Assembly (NCBI RefSeq): GCF_000515275.1
Contig: NZ_KI911560.1
Location: 186,001 to 250,000 of the forward strand
Direction of reading: 5' to 3'
Length of the DNA stretch: 64,000 nt
Source: Methylophilus sp. 5
Lineage (GTDB): Bacteria; Pseudomonadota; Gammaproteobacteria; Burkholderiales; Methylophilaceae
Positions 1 to 8,104 of the stretch are shown here, in pieces. Position numbers and translations under genes: made by a program. The notes beneath the pieces are model-generated. The model was given only the letters and a program-made list of their open reading frames with translations. It was not told where the DNA came from and did not search any database. The stretch's first letter is position 1; every line of letters begins with the position of its first letter.

Positions 1-513
1 CTCATAAGGCTGAGTACAGCTGACCACTTTGGCCAAGTCCATCCCTGCCAGGCCTGGGAAACCATTCGCCAGAGCCAGGGCTTGCGCTTCATCGACAGAT
101 TCGCCAGCCATGATACAGCCAGCCTGCGCACCTTTTTCGCGCAGAATGCGGGTCAGTTTGCGAGTATCGATATCGGCAATCGCCACCACATTGTTGGCGT
201 TGAGATAATCGGAGAGATTTTGTTCACTGCGGAAATTGCTTTCCAATAAGGGCAAGTCACGAATAATCAGACCCGCAGCATAGACTTTGCCTGACTCGAC
301 ATCTTCACTATTGGTACCGTAGTTACCAATGTGCGGATAAGTCAGTGTCACAATTTGTTCGGTGTAGGATGGATCAGTGAGAATTTCCTGATATCCGGTG
401 ATAGATGTATTGAACACCACTTCACCGACCGTATGACCGGAAGCGCCAATGCTAATGCCCTTAAAAACAGTTCCATCTGCTAACACTAAAATCGCTGGAA
501 TTGTTTTTGACAC
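1..513 (-). CDS. carA: Carbamoyl-phosphate synthase small subunit, N-terminal part (cut by window edge)
   Basis: The small (glutaminase) subunit releases ammonia from glutamine and passes it to CarB to make carbamoyl phosphate for arginine and pyrimidine synthesis. The visible 171 codons stay open to base 1 and match the CarA N-terminal domain: an ADGTVFKG strand, then [25 protein letters not shown] and [11 protein letters not shown], all typical of CarA. The start is GTG at 513-511 with an AAGGAGC ribosome site seven or so bases upstream. The glutamine amidotransferase domain with the catalytic Cys lies outside the window. dapB is upstream on the same strand, 232 bases away. Confidence 0.93.
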   Translation of the reverse strand, partial: MSKTIPAILVLADGTVFKGISIGASGHTVGEVVFNTSITGYQEILTDPSYTEQIVTLTYPHIGNYGTNSEDVESGKVYAAGLIIRDLPLLESNFRSEQNLSDYLNANNVVAIADIDTRKLTRILREKGAQAGCIMAGESVDEAQALALANGFPGLAGMDLAKVVSCTQPYE

Positions 514-607
514 CTTTAGCTCCTTAAGTTTGATACGAAACACATCGTTTAGAGGGTTCATCGCATCGCCAGAAACGGGGTTCAAGCTGCGGTGAATAGA
601 TGTGCAA

Positions 608-638
608 AACGGGAAAAGCTTGTTGGACTCTTCCCGTT
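608..638 (-). terminator. Hairpin between dapB and carA
   Basis: An 8-bp perfect stem (aacgggaa / ttcccgtt) with a 15-base loop lies in the 232-base gap. Read on the - strand it is followed by TTG and not by a long T run, so it could be a weak dapB terminator or part of a carA leader. I see no other gene in 514-745. Confidence 0.35.
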
Positions 639-745
639 CAGAATTAAAGCATTATAGCGCAAATCGACTACTCACTCAAGGGCAACTGACAGGCAACATT
701 CGTTTTGCCCCTTAACTAATCCAAGCGTTAAACACTATAGTGACA

Positions 746-1552
746 TCAGGTTTTATCAAACCCCAATACATCACGCATATCAAACAAGCCTTGTGGCTTA
801 TCGGCCAAAAACTTGGCCGCACGCAATGCGCCTTGCGCAAAGGTGGCACGGCTAGAGGCCTTGTGGGTTAGCTCCACACGCTCACCCACGCCTGCCAGTA
901 CCACAGTATGGTCTCCCACCACATCCCCACCACGCATGGTTGCAAAGCCAATCGTGCCAGTCTCGCGCTCGCCAGTCACGCCCTCTCGCGCATACACGGC
1001 ACAGTCTTTTAAAGCTTTATCTATGCCCTTAGCGGCAGCTTCGCCTAATCGCAACGCAGTGCCTGACGGCGCATCTACTTTATGGCGGTGATGCATCTCG
1101 ACCACTTCAATATCGTAGCCCTCGTTGAGCACGCGCGCAGCCTGCTCAACCAGATTAATCAGCAAAGTCACACCGACGCTCATATTCGGTGCAAATACCA
1201 CCCCAATATTTTTGGCAGCGGCAGCAATCTGTTCTTTTTCAGCCTCATTAAACCCTGTGGTGCCAATCACCAGCTTAACGTTTGCTTGCTGGCAGGCTTG
1301 CAAATACTGCATGCTGGCTTCTGGGCGGGTAAAATCGACCAGCACATCTGCGCCTTGCAACGCCGCAGCCACATCTGCACTAATGTTCACTCCAGTTTGC
1401 TTACCAAACTGTTCACCAGCATCCCGACCCAGCATCGGGCTCCCAGCACGATCCAGCGCAGCATGCAGTTGCAGGCCAGTATCAGAAAAAACACCATCCA
1501 GTAACGCATGTCCCATACGGCCAGACACACCAGCAATTACAACTTTCAACAT
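746..1552 (-). CDS. dapB: 4-hydroxy-tetrahydrodipicolinate reductase
   Basis: DapB reduces 4-hydroxy-tetrahydrodipicolinate with NAD(P)H in the diaminopimelate/lysine pathway, in the cytoplasm. The protein (268 residues) has the dinucleotide motif GVSGRMG at residues 8-14 and the family signature EMHHRHKVDAPSGTA at about 152-166, which carries the catalytic His and Lys. I chose the ATG at 1552 because MLKVVIAGVSGRMG matches the family N-terminus; a GTG at 1567 would add five residues. It follows the BamE fusion gene by 33 bases on the same strand, so the two may be co-transcribed. Confidence 0.95.
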   Translation of the reverse strand: MLKVVIAGVSGRMGHALLDGVFSDTGLQLHAALDRAGSPMLGRDAGEQFGKQTGVNISADVAAALQGADVLVDFTRPEASMQYLQACQQANVKLVIGTTGFNEAEKEQIAAAAKNIGVVFAPNMSVGVTLLINLVEQAARVLNEGYDIEVVEMHHRHKVDAPSGTALRLGEAAAKGIDKALKDCAVYAREGVTGERETGTIGFATMRGGDVVGDHTVVLAGVGERVELTHKASSRATFAQGALRAAKFLADKPQGLFDMRDVLGFDKT

Positions 1553-1585
1553 AACTCGCTCAATCACTTTTTAATAACTATGGGA

Positions 1586-3811
1586 TTAAAATCCGATTTG
1601 TTCCAGTACGCCGTCCAGATGCTCAGCACTACCTTCAGGCGCAGTCACCTGCTGGCTGCTGCCCGATGCCGCTTCGGCAGCAGAAGTAGCAGTTTCACGC
1701 ACAATCAACCAACGCTGGGTACTTGTATCCAGTTGCAACTCCAAACGCTTAGACATCTCGTCACGGTAGGATTTTGCTGCGTATGTTTGCGTGAATGTCG
1801 CAACCGCTAACTCCCCTGTTCGAGAGACATTGAGGTTGCTGATATCCAGGCTGATTTTACCTTGCTGCGGAGACAGACGCTTTTTACGTTGCGCTTCCCA
1901 GGCGGCACGGCTAGGTAACCCTTCAGGCACGAAAGCCGGTGAATACGCTGCAAAGTAGGCACTCGTATTCTTGCTACGCCAGGCTTGCGCCCAAGCCTGA
2001 ACCGCTGACTCAACGCCGGTATCGGCAGCCGCCGCAGTCGGCGCAACCGATGCTTCTGGTGTAATCACCTGCTCAGCAGCACTCACTTTCGGCAGATCAG
2101 CCACAGCAGCAGCTCCTGCCACAGGCGCGACACGTTCACGCGTAATCAACCAACGCTTCAGTGATGACTCATAACGCATTTCCAACGTTTTCGTCAGCTC
2201 ATCCTTATAAGATTTAGCCGCATATTTCTGCTCAAAATGCACAGTGGCAATCGCCGCTGCACCTTCACGCTGAATTTGAATATTATTCAATACCAAAGTA
2301 ATTGCGCCCTGGCCAGACGACAAACGCTGCTTACGCTGTGCTTCCCAGGCCTTTTTGGATGGCAAACCTTCTGGCACAAAGTCAGGCGCGTACGCAGCCA
2401 GGTAGCCTTTAACATCCTTGCTACGCCAGGCTTGCGCCCAGGCAGCCACCGCTTGATTGATTTCGCCATCACCGGCGGGTACTTCTTGTGCTACAACTGG
2501 GGCAGAGTCAACGGCTTTGGCCGCGGGTTGCAGTTCTTTAGTCGCCACCGTGGCGGCAGGCGGAGCAACAGGAACCACCCCCTTCACGATAGACTTGGCG
2601 ACAGGCGGCGGTGGTAATTCCGGCTCAGGTTCAGGCTCTGGCAGTTGCTCAGCCACAAACGTAGGTGCTGGCTCAGCAGCTTGATCAGCCTTAGGTGCAA
2701 CGCCCTTCTCAGTCACTTGATGTGCTTCAGCATCTGTAACAGGCGCATTCACTTCTGCCATATTGCCTTTAACCATCTCTTGCTCACTAGGCACGACTGG
2801 CGCCACATATTCCCCTTCGGGGATATAAGGGATCACCTCATCATCGTCAACGGCCGAAACCACTGCGGCCTTGGCGGCTGTCACTGGCTGGGGTGCTGGC
2901 TTGGCTACAGGAGCCACTGTTTTTTTGGACGCGGCTGGTTTGACGACCGTTGCGACCACCGTTGCCGCAGCAACCACTGGCGCAACAACACTCTTACTGG
3001 CCGCAGGCGCAGCTTTAACAGCTGGAGGCAATACTGGTTCAGGCTCAGCCATCACAGCAGGGGCTGCCACAGCTTCCTGTTTAAACACGGGCGGCGGCTC
3101 CACACTATCTGCAATTTGCGCGGCCATTTCCTCTTCATTTACGGCATTTGGTTTGGTTGCAGTTGCGTCAACACTCCCTTTGGCCATCTCTTGAGAGGCC
3201 GCATATTCACCTTCAGGAATATAAGGCACCACTTCATCTGCCGCCGCACTACTTGTCGCAGCACTGGCATTACCAGCATTTTTTGCAGTTTCGGCAGGCT
3301 GTACTGTCGCTGACTTAGTGTCTGGCTCCGCAGCCGTCGCCACAGCAGCGGTACTAGCCGCTGCGGCCGCGCCGTCTTCAGCTTTCCAAAACTTGAGTTT
3401 ATCTGTCCAGGCTTGGTCTTTTTCTGCCTCAGCTTTTTTCTGTGGCGCTTCTGCTATGGTTTTAATATCAGGATTTTCTGCTGATGGAATCACGTCACCA
3501 CGCACAGACACCAGGCTATCTTTGTCAAAGTCGAGGATCACTCTGCGTTTTTCAACCACCGCACCCTGTTTGCGCAGTTCGTAAAAATAATCCCAGCGAT
3601 TATCACGGAAACTATCTACAATCAGCGGGGTCCCCATAATGTAACGCACCTGGGTGCGTGTCATGCCAGGACGCAGTTGCAACAACATTTTGGAAGTCAC
3701 AACATTACCTTGCTGCACTTCCATCTTGAATGGCTTGACTGAAGGAAGTTTGGCACCGCACCCACTCTCCAGAGATGCGACAGCCAACACAAATAAGATA
3801 GAATTACGCAT
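1586..3811 (-). CDS. bamE: BamE-domain protein fused to tandem NTF2-like domains
   Basis: The first 110 or so residues are a BamE (SmpA/OmlA) domain: VVTSKMLLQLRPGMTRTQV, then YIMGTPLIVDSF and WDYFYELR. BamE is a small outer-membrane lipoprotein of the BAM complex, normally 100-180 residues; this protein is about 741. After it comes a long Ala/Pro/Val-rich linker with a repeated PYIPEGEY block (about residues 205 and 330), then two near-identical NTF2-like domains (about 450-565 and 600-710), each with AWAQAWRSK, FVPEGLPS, AWEAQRK and YAAKSY. These resemble the C-terminal domain of L,D-transpeptidase/Cds6-like proteins (recognised by eye). The start is ATG at 3811; a signal peptide ends at Cys18, but the lipobox is L-E-S-G-C with an odd Glu at -3. 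It is divergent from fur. The BamE assignment is firm; the role of the extension is unknown. Confidence 0.85.
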   Translation of the reverse strand: MRNSILFVLAVASLESGCGAKLPSVKPFKMEVQQGNVVTSKMLLQLRPGMTRTQVRYIMGTPLIVDSFRDNRWDYFYELRKQGAVVEKRRVILDFDKDSLVSVRGDVIPSAENPDIKTIAEAPQKKAEAEKDQAWTDKLKFWKAEDGAAAAASTAAVATAAEPDTKSATVQPAETAKNAGNASAATSSAAADEVVPYIPEGEYAASQEMAKGSVDATATKPNAVNEEEMAAQIADSVEPPPVFKQEAVAAPAVMAEPEPVLPPAVKAAPAASKSVVAPVVAAATVVATVVKPAASKKTVAPVAKPAPQPVTAAKAAVVSAVDDDEVIPYIPEGEYVAPVVPSEQEMVKGNMAEVNAPVTDAEAHQVTEKGVAPKADQAAEPAPTFVAEQLPEPEPEPELPPPPVAKSIVKGVVPVAPPAATVATKELQPAAKAVDSAPVVAQEVPAGDGEINQAVAAWAQAWRSKDVKGYLAAYAPDFVPEGLPSKKAWEAQRKQRLSSGQGAITLVLNNIQIQREGAAAIATVHFEQKYAAKSYKDELTKTLEMRYESSLKRWLITRERVAPVAGAAAVADLPKVSAAEQVITPEASVAPTAAAADTGVESAVQAWAQAWRSKNTSAYFAAYSPAFVPEGLPSRAAWEAQRKKRLSPQQGKISLDISNLNVSRTGELAVATFTQTYAAKSYRDEMSKRLELQLDTSTQRWLIVRETATSAAEAASGSSQQVTAPEGSAEHLDGVLEQIGF

Positions 3812-3835
3812 TGGATTCACTTTATAATCGGTATT

Positions 3836-3854
3836 ATTGAGAATAATCATTAAT
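3836..3854. promoter_or_regulatory. Possible Fur box between bamE and fur
   Basis: This 19-mer in the divergent bamE/fur gap matches the classical Fur consensus at 12 of 19 positions by my count, including an unbroken taatcatta core. It would fit fur autoregulation. The match is moderate and the region is AT-rich, so chance cannot be excluded. Confidence 0.33.
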
Positions 3855-3941
3855 ATACCACGTAGTTTCGCCAATCCAGTATGGCTGGCGACTTAACCAG
3901 TGACAAAACTTAACGACAGACAACCCCAATGGACAAAACCT

Positions 3942-4361
3942 ATGCATGATCCTAAAGAACTTAAAAATGCAGGCCTTAAAGCAACGCTACCGCGTCTGAA
4001 AATTCTGGAACTGTTCGAAAATAGCGAGCAGCGCCACCTGTCTGCTGAAGATATTTATAAAATCATGATCACCAATGGCGAAGATGTTGGCCTGGCCACG
4101 GTGTATCGTGTACTGACTCAGTTTGAACAAGCCGGTTTGTTGGTCCGCCATCACTTTGAAAGCGGCAAAGCCGTATTTGAAATGAACGAAGGCAGTCATC
4201 ATGACCATATTGTTTGCGTCAAATGTGGCCGCGTCGAAGAGTTTTATGACGAAGAAATTGAAAAAAGACAAAAAACAGCAGCAGAAAAATATGGCTTCAC
4301 CATGCAAGACCACTCACTGACCATTTATGGTTTGTGTAAAAAACAACCTTGCACTGAATAA
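3942..4361 (+). CDS. fur: Ferric uptake regulator Fur
   Basis: Fur is a dimeric metal-dependent repressor that binds Fe(II) and shuts off iron uptake genes. The protein is 139 residues from the ATG at 3942 (MHDPKELKNAGLKATLPRLKILELF), which lines up with known Fur N-termini; a GTG at 3900 would add 14 non-conserved residues. The winged-helix segment contains DVGLATVYRVLTQFEQAGL. The metal region has the HHDHIVCVKCGRV block with a CxxC pair, and the tail ends in CKKQPC. It is divergent from bamE, as in many proteobacteria. Possible Fur boxes are present here and at 56092. Confidence 0.96.
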   Translation: MHDPKELKNAGLKATLPRLKILELFENSEQRHLSAEDIYKIMITNGEDVGLATVYRVLTQFEQAGLLVRHHFESGKAVFEMNEGSHHDHIVCVKCGRVEEFYDEEIEKRQKTAAEKYGFTMQDHSLTIYGLCKKQPCTE

Positions 4362-4372
4362 GCATTTTTATC

Positions 4373-4419
4373 ATGGGTCATTGTTCATTTTCGCAGTTCC
4401 TTGGCGAACATTGACCCAT
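4373..4419 (+). repeat. Long inverted repeat after fur
   Basis: Arms of 14 bases (4373-4386 and 4406-4419) pair with a single mismatch around a 19-base loop. It lies between the fur stop and the TTG start at 4430, with no T run after it. It could end fur transcripts or shape the leader of the glycosylase gene. Confidence 0.6.
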
Positions 4420-4429
4420 ACACCCCTGC

Positions 4430-4951
4430 TTGCCCGTCCTCATCCCCACACCCGAACATTACGCCGCCGGATTTGCGCCTGTCGCTCATCCTGACGCACG
4501 CATTCTGATTCTGGGCACATTGCCCGGGGTCGCCTCAATTAAACAGCAACAATACTACGCACACCCGCAAAACGCCTTCTGGCGGATTATGCAACAACTG
4601 TTCAATATTCCGGCCCATGCGCCTTATGCTGCGCGCTGCCAATCTGCGCTTGAGCATAGACTCGCGATTTGGGATGTTTGCCATGCCGCACAACGCATAG
4701 GCAGCCTCGACAGCAGCATTCAAGGGCACAGCATTATTGCCAATGATATCAATCATTTATTGGATACTTGCCCACACATCGCCTTGATTGCCTTTAATGG
4801 CCAAGCGGCGGCACAGCTATTCAAAAAGCATATTCAGCTAACACACGCAGTGCCTGCAGTGACGCTACCTTCAACCAGCCCAGCCAACGCTAGACTTTCG
4901 TTTGACCAAAAACTGCTGCAGTGGGCAGTGCTAAAGCAGCACACAAAATAA
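4430..4951 (+). CDS. DNA-deoxyinosine (hypoxanthine) glycosylase, uracil-DNA glycosylase family 6
   Basis: Members of this branch of the uracil-DNA glycosylase superfamily remove hypoxanthine, the deamination product of adenine, from DNA. The 173-residue protein shows the superfamily layout: motif 1 ILILGTLPGVASIK near residue 26, YYAHPQNAFWRIM near 42, and the C-terminal loop LPSTSPANARLS near 145, where family 6 carries S-x-x-A/N. It has no Mug-type NPSG loop, so I prefer family 6 over Mug. The start is a TTG at 4430 with no obvious ribosome site, so the exact start is uncertain. A strong terminator follows the stop. Confidence 0.82.
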   Translation: MPVLIPTPEHYAAGFAPVAHPDARILILGTLPGVASIKQQQYYAHPQNAFWRIMQQLFNIPAHAPYAARCQSALEHRLAIWDVCHAAQRIGSLDSSIQGHSIIANDINHLLDTCPHIALIAFNGQAAAQLFKKHIQLTHAVPAVTLPSTSPANARLSFDQKLLQWAVLKQHTK

Positions 4952-4964
4952 TCATTTATCGCAA

Positions 4965-4997
4965 CAAAAAAGGCCTGATATTTCAGGCCTTTTTTTT
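4965..4997. terminator. Bidirectional terminator
   Basis: A stem aaaggcctga / tcaggccttt with A and T runs on its two sides lies between the convergent glycosylase gene and the small - strand ORF at 5019, so it can stop transcription from both sides. Confidence 0.85.
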
Positions 4998-5018
4998 GCA
5001 ACTCGCTCTCACCCAAAT

Positions 5019-5198
5019 CTATCTGACAGAAAACTTATTCACGAAGATAGATACAGCCCCCAGCACAATCGAAGTCACACCCATAAACAAATTACCTGTC
5101 TCGCCACAAGCGATACAGTGCACACCATTTGGGGTGATCATCAAAGCACCGATGATAATGACCCAGGCCCAAGCTATTACTCCTATCCTATGCTTCAT
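5019..5198 (-). CDS. Small two-helix membrane protein (59 residues)
   Basis: I read a short ORF on the - strand from ATG at 5198 to TAG at 5019, below common length cut-offs. It begins MKHRIGVIAWAWVIIIGALM and ends VNKFSVR. It has a good ribosome site (AGGAG, about 7 bases before ATG), two hydrophobic segments (about residues 5-22 and 36-54) and between them a short loop with HCIACGET, a C-x-x-C pair. It ends at the shared terminator at 4965-4997. I do not recognise the family. The CxxC pair between two helices could bind metal or form a disulfide, but that is speculation. Confidence 0.6.
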   Translation of the reverse strand: MKHRIGVIAWAWVIIIGALMITPNGVHCIACGETGNLFMGVTSIVLGAVSIFVNKFSVR

Positions 5199-5372
5199 GC
5201 GACTCTCCTAAGTGTTTAATGTAGCTATACAGCTAATGCGACCATACCCGATGAAAATATAAATTAACATAAAATAACAACAGGCAAGCAGATTAAAGCA
5301 CGATTATTAGCTGCAATCAACGCAAAAAAACAAATGGAGAAAATAGAATTTACAGACTAGACAGAAATAAAC

Positions 5373-5397
5373 TGCCTGGCGCTTTAATTACCAGGCA
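5373..5397 (-). terminator. Hairpin downstream of recN
   Basis: A 7-bp perfect stem (tgcctgg / ccaggca) with an 11-base AT-rich loop lies about 50 bases after the recN stop; read on the - strand it is followed by GTTTATTT. It is a plausible weak terminator. I see no gene in 5199-5448 apart from the promoter space of the small ORF at 5019. Confidence 0.4.
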
Positions 5398-5448
5398 AAG
5401 CATCTGCAAACGACTTGGCCGCACAGACGGCGGCCATGGGTTGACCAC

Positions 5449-7110
5449 TCAGGAGTGATTCGCCTGCAGCATTTCGCGCGCGTGATTGCGGGTTGCCTCG
5501 GTGATTTGCAAGCCGCCCAACATACGGGCAACTTCTTCTACCCGCTCGCCTTCACTCAGCGTATGAATACGGCTCAGGGTTGTGCCGCGTTGCTCAGACT
5601 TGCTGACTTGCCAATGTTGTCGCGCCTGTGCGGCCACTTGTGCCAAATGGGTAATCACCAGTACTTGTCGATGCTGCCCCAACTGGCTCAGTAATTTGCC
5701 AACCACTTCGGCCACGCCACCACCGATCCCCACATCGACCTCATCAAAAATCATGCATGGCACGGTGCCTAATGACGCCGTCGTCACTTGCAATGCCAGG
5801 CTGATACGCGACAACTCGCCACCAGAAGCGACTTTATTGAGTGGTCTGGGTTCAACCCCTGCATGGCCAGCCACCAGAAACTCGACCTGCTCGAGGCCAT
5901 GTGCTGCAGCCTCGCCAGGCGTTAATGCCACCGCAAACTGGCCACCTTTTAATGACAAAGCCTGCATTTGCTCAGTAATGGTTTGGGCCAGTTTACGAGC
6001 AGCCTGCTGCCTCGCAGCAGAAAGCTGTGTGGCCTGCGCATGGTAATTTTGCCAGGCGGCCTGTACCTGTTTGGCCAATGCACCATCATCGGCAAACGCT
6101 TCTAGCTCCGCCATACGGCTGAGTTGCTGCGCCAATAAGGCAGGCAACTCGTCAGGTTTGAGCCTAAACTTGCGGGCAATACCATGAATCGCCTGTATGC
6201 GCGCTTCAACTTCTGCCAACCGCGCGGGGTCCAGTTCACTCTTTTGCAAATAACGATTGAGCGCACGGCTGGCTTCTTCCAGTTGCACCACGGCAGAGTC
6301 CAGGGTTTCGAGCATGGGCTGTAAACCTGCATCAATCACCTGCAACTCGGCCAATTTGGCTTGTGCTTGCGACAACAGATCCAGCGCATTCACCTCATCG
6401 CCTTCACTCATCATCTGCAAACTGGCTTCCATGCCACTGAGCAAACTGGCGCCATTGCTCAAGCGTGCATGCTCCTGCTGCAAGGCTGCCCACTCGTCAG
6501 CCACAAACCCCAATTGCTTTAACTCACGCGTGCTATCACGCAGCACGGCTAATTCGTCAGCAAACTGGCTGGCATTTTTTTCGTAGGCCAATTGCTGCTG
6601 ATGCAATTGCGACCAGTCTTTGTAAAGCTTGCCCACTTGCTTTGCCAATGGCGCGGCTTGCGCATAAGCATCCAGAATCTCGCGCTGAGTGGCGATTTTA
6701 AGCAAAGAATGGTGTGCATTCTGGCTATAAATATCAATCAGGGTATCGCCGATCTCGCGTAATTGGCCGACAGTGGCTGAGGCACCATTGATAAATGCGC
6801 GACTACGGCCATCGGCATAAATCACCCGACGTAAAATCAAGGCATCATCGACATCCATTTCTTGTGCCTGCAACCACTCGCGCGCCGCTAGATTTTTTGT
6901 AATATCAAAACTGGTGGAAATCTCGGCCTTTTCACAGCCAGCGCGCGTCACGTCGCCCTCATTACGTGCACCTAAGCTTAACGACAAAGCATCAATCAAG
7001 ATGGATTTGCCGGCGCCGGTTTCGCCAGTGAGTGCGGTGTATCCCGCTGAGAACTCGAGTTCCAGCGTATCAACAATGACAAAGTCTCGGATAGAAAGGG
7101 CTTGTAGCAT
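5449..7110 (-). CDS. recN: DNA repair protein RecN
   Basis: RecN is an SMC-like ATPase that acts in RecA-dependent double-strand-break repair. The 553-residue length equals that of E. coli RecN. Residues 29-36 are the Walker A GETGAGKS; near 430 is the ABC-type signature ASGGELSRISLAL, and near 455 the Walker B MIFDEVDVGIGG. The middle (about 155-370) is Gln/Leu/Ala-rich and fits the coiled-coil arms. It starts 21 bases after the nadK stop, so nadK-recN is probably one operon. No LexA-type palindrome is obvious in the short gap. Confidence 0.97.
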   Translation of the reverse strand: MLQALSIRDFVIVDTLELEFSAGYTALTGETGAGKSILIDALSLSLGARNEGDVTRAGCEKAEISTSFDITKNLAAREWLQAQEMDVDDALILRRVIYADGRSRAFINGASATVGQLREIGDTLIDIYSQNAHHSLLKIATQREILDAYAQAAPLAKQVGKLYKDWSQLHQQQLAYEKNASQFADELAVLRDSTRELKQLGFVADEWAALQQEHARLSNGASLLSGMEASLQMMSEGDEVNALDLLSQAQAKLAELQVIDAGLQPMLETLDSAVVQLEEASRALNRYLQKSELDPARLAEVEARIQAIHGIARKFRLKPDELPALLAQQLSRMAELEAFADDGALAKQVQAAWQNYHAQATQLSAARQQAARKLAQTITEQMQALSLKGGQFAVALTPGEAAAHGLEQVEFLVAGHAGVEPRPLNKVASGGELSRISLALQVTTASLGTVPCMIFDEVDVGIGGGVAEVVGKLLSQLGQHRQVLVITHLAQVAAQARQHWQVSKSEQRGTTLSRIHTLSEGERVEEVARMLGGLQITEATRNHAREMLQANHS

Positions 7111-7131
7111 GGGTTATCAGCGCGGGCTTGG

Positions 7132-8001
7132 TTAGCCCCAGTTTAATTTGTTACGTAGCATATCAAAATAACAATAATCTTTGGGATGCACCAGTTGGAT
7201 TTGCTGTGGCGCACGCTCAATGCGCACATGGTCACCCACAGCCAGCGGATATTGCCCTTGCCCATCGTAACTGATTTGGGCATCGGCAGCGCTCACGATG
7301 ATCACCTCGATCACACTGCAAGCAGGCACGGTAATCGGCCTGTAACTTAATGTGTGCGGACTAATCGGCACGATAGAAATCGCCTCAAGATCCGGGTGCA
7401 TAATTGGGCCACCGGCAGATAAGCCATAGGCGGTAGTGCCAGTTGGTGTGGTTAAAATCAGGCCATCAGAGCGCTGGCGCGAGACAAACTGCCCATCCAC
7501 ATGCACCTCTAGCTCAATCAGGCGAAAGGCACTTTTAATCACCACATCATTTAAAGCAACGGTCTGTTCAATCGCTTGCCCGGCGCGGGTCACCACGGAT
7601 TGCAGCAACATGCGTGACTCTAGCTGGCACTCACCTTGCAGAATCTTATCAATCTCAACCAGCATCTCATCCGTTTGCAAGTCAGTCAAAAAACCCAAAC
7701 GGCCGCGATTAATGCCAACCAGCGGCACACCGGTATCGCGTAAGGCTCGGCCCACACTGAGCATGGTGCCGTCGCCCCCCATCACAATCACCAGATCAGC
7801 CTTGCTACCAATATCGTCCAGGCTGGCCAGTTCAAAGCCTTCATCATCTACAAATTGCGCTGTTCGCTCTTCAACACACACGTGCAAGCCCAGAGACAAC
7901 AGATGATGTGCCAAACGGGTCAAATCACTTTGCATGTGCTGCAAGGCGATGGCGTCCATGTATTTTCCAACAATGGCGACTGAACGGAATGTAGATTGCA
8001 T
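7132..8001 (-). CDS. nadK: NAD kinase
   Basis: NadK phosphorylates NAD to NADP using ATP. The 289-residue protein has the phosphate-binding GGDGTM at residues 75-80, GINRGRLGFL near 97, the NDVVI strand near 175, and the Gly-rich LTTPTGTTAYGLSAGGPI near 205, all diagnostic. The ATG at 8001 gives an N-terminus (FRSVAIVGKY) typical of betaproteobacterial NadK. It is divergent from hrcA with about 100 bases between starts; this nadK-recN/hrcA arrangement is common in betaproteobacteria. Confidence 0.97.
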   Translation of the reverse strand: MQSTFRSVAIVGKYMDAIALQHMQSDLTRLAHHLLSLGLHVCVEERTAQFVDDEGFELASLDDIGSKADLVIVMGGDGTMLSVGRALRDTGVPLVGINRGRLGFLTDLQTDEMLVEIDKILQGECQLESRMLLQSVVTRAGQAIEQTVALNDVVIKSAFRLIELEVHVDGQFVSRQRSDGLILTTPTGTTAYGLSAGGPIMHPDLEAISIVPISPHTLSYRPITVPACSVIEVIIVSAADAQISYDGQGQYPLAVGDHVRIERAPQQIQLVHPKDYCYFDMLRNKLNWG

Positions 8002-8104
8002 GGCCGCATTAAAGCATAGAAGCCCACAACTGAAAAGCGCAAGGGGCTGTTATCCTGAGCGTAAATGGTGCAAAATTTGATACACGGCAACAAGGTGGTT
8101 AAAA

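Noticed and set aside
570..600. ggggttcaagctgcgg as a possible tRNA T-arm
   Set aside because: No matching acceptor or anticodon stem can be formed around it.
2237..3584. Several + strand ORFs over the BamE linker
   Set aside because: They are reverse readings of Ala/Pro/Val-rich codons (Gly/Ser/Thr-rich products) with no ribosome sites.
4921..5211. + strand ORF of 96 codons after the glycosylase
   Set aside because: It runs through the terminator at 4965-4997 and is the antisense of the better supported small - strand gene at 5019-5198.
8002..8104. Possible CIRCE element before hrcA
   Set aside because: I looked for TTAGCACTC-N9-GAGTGCTAA and found no match in the gap.
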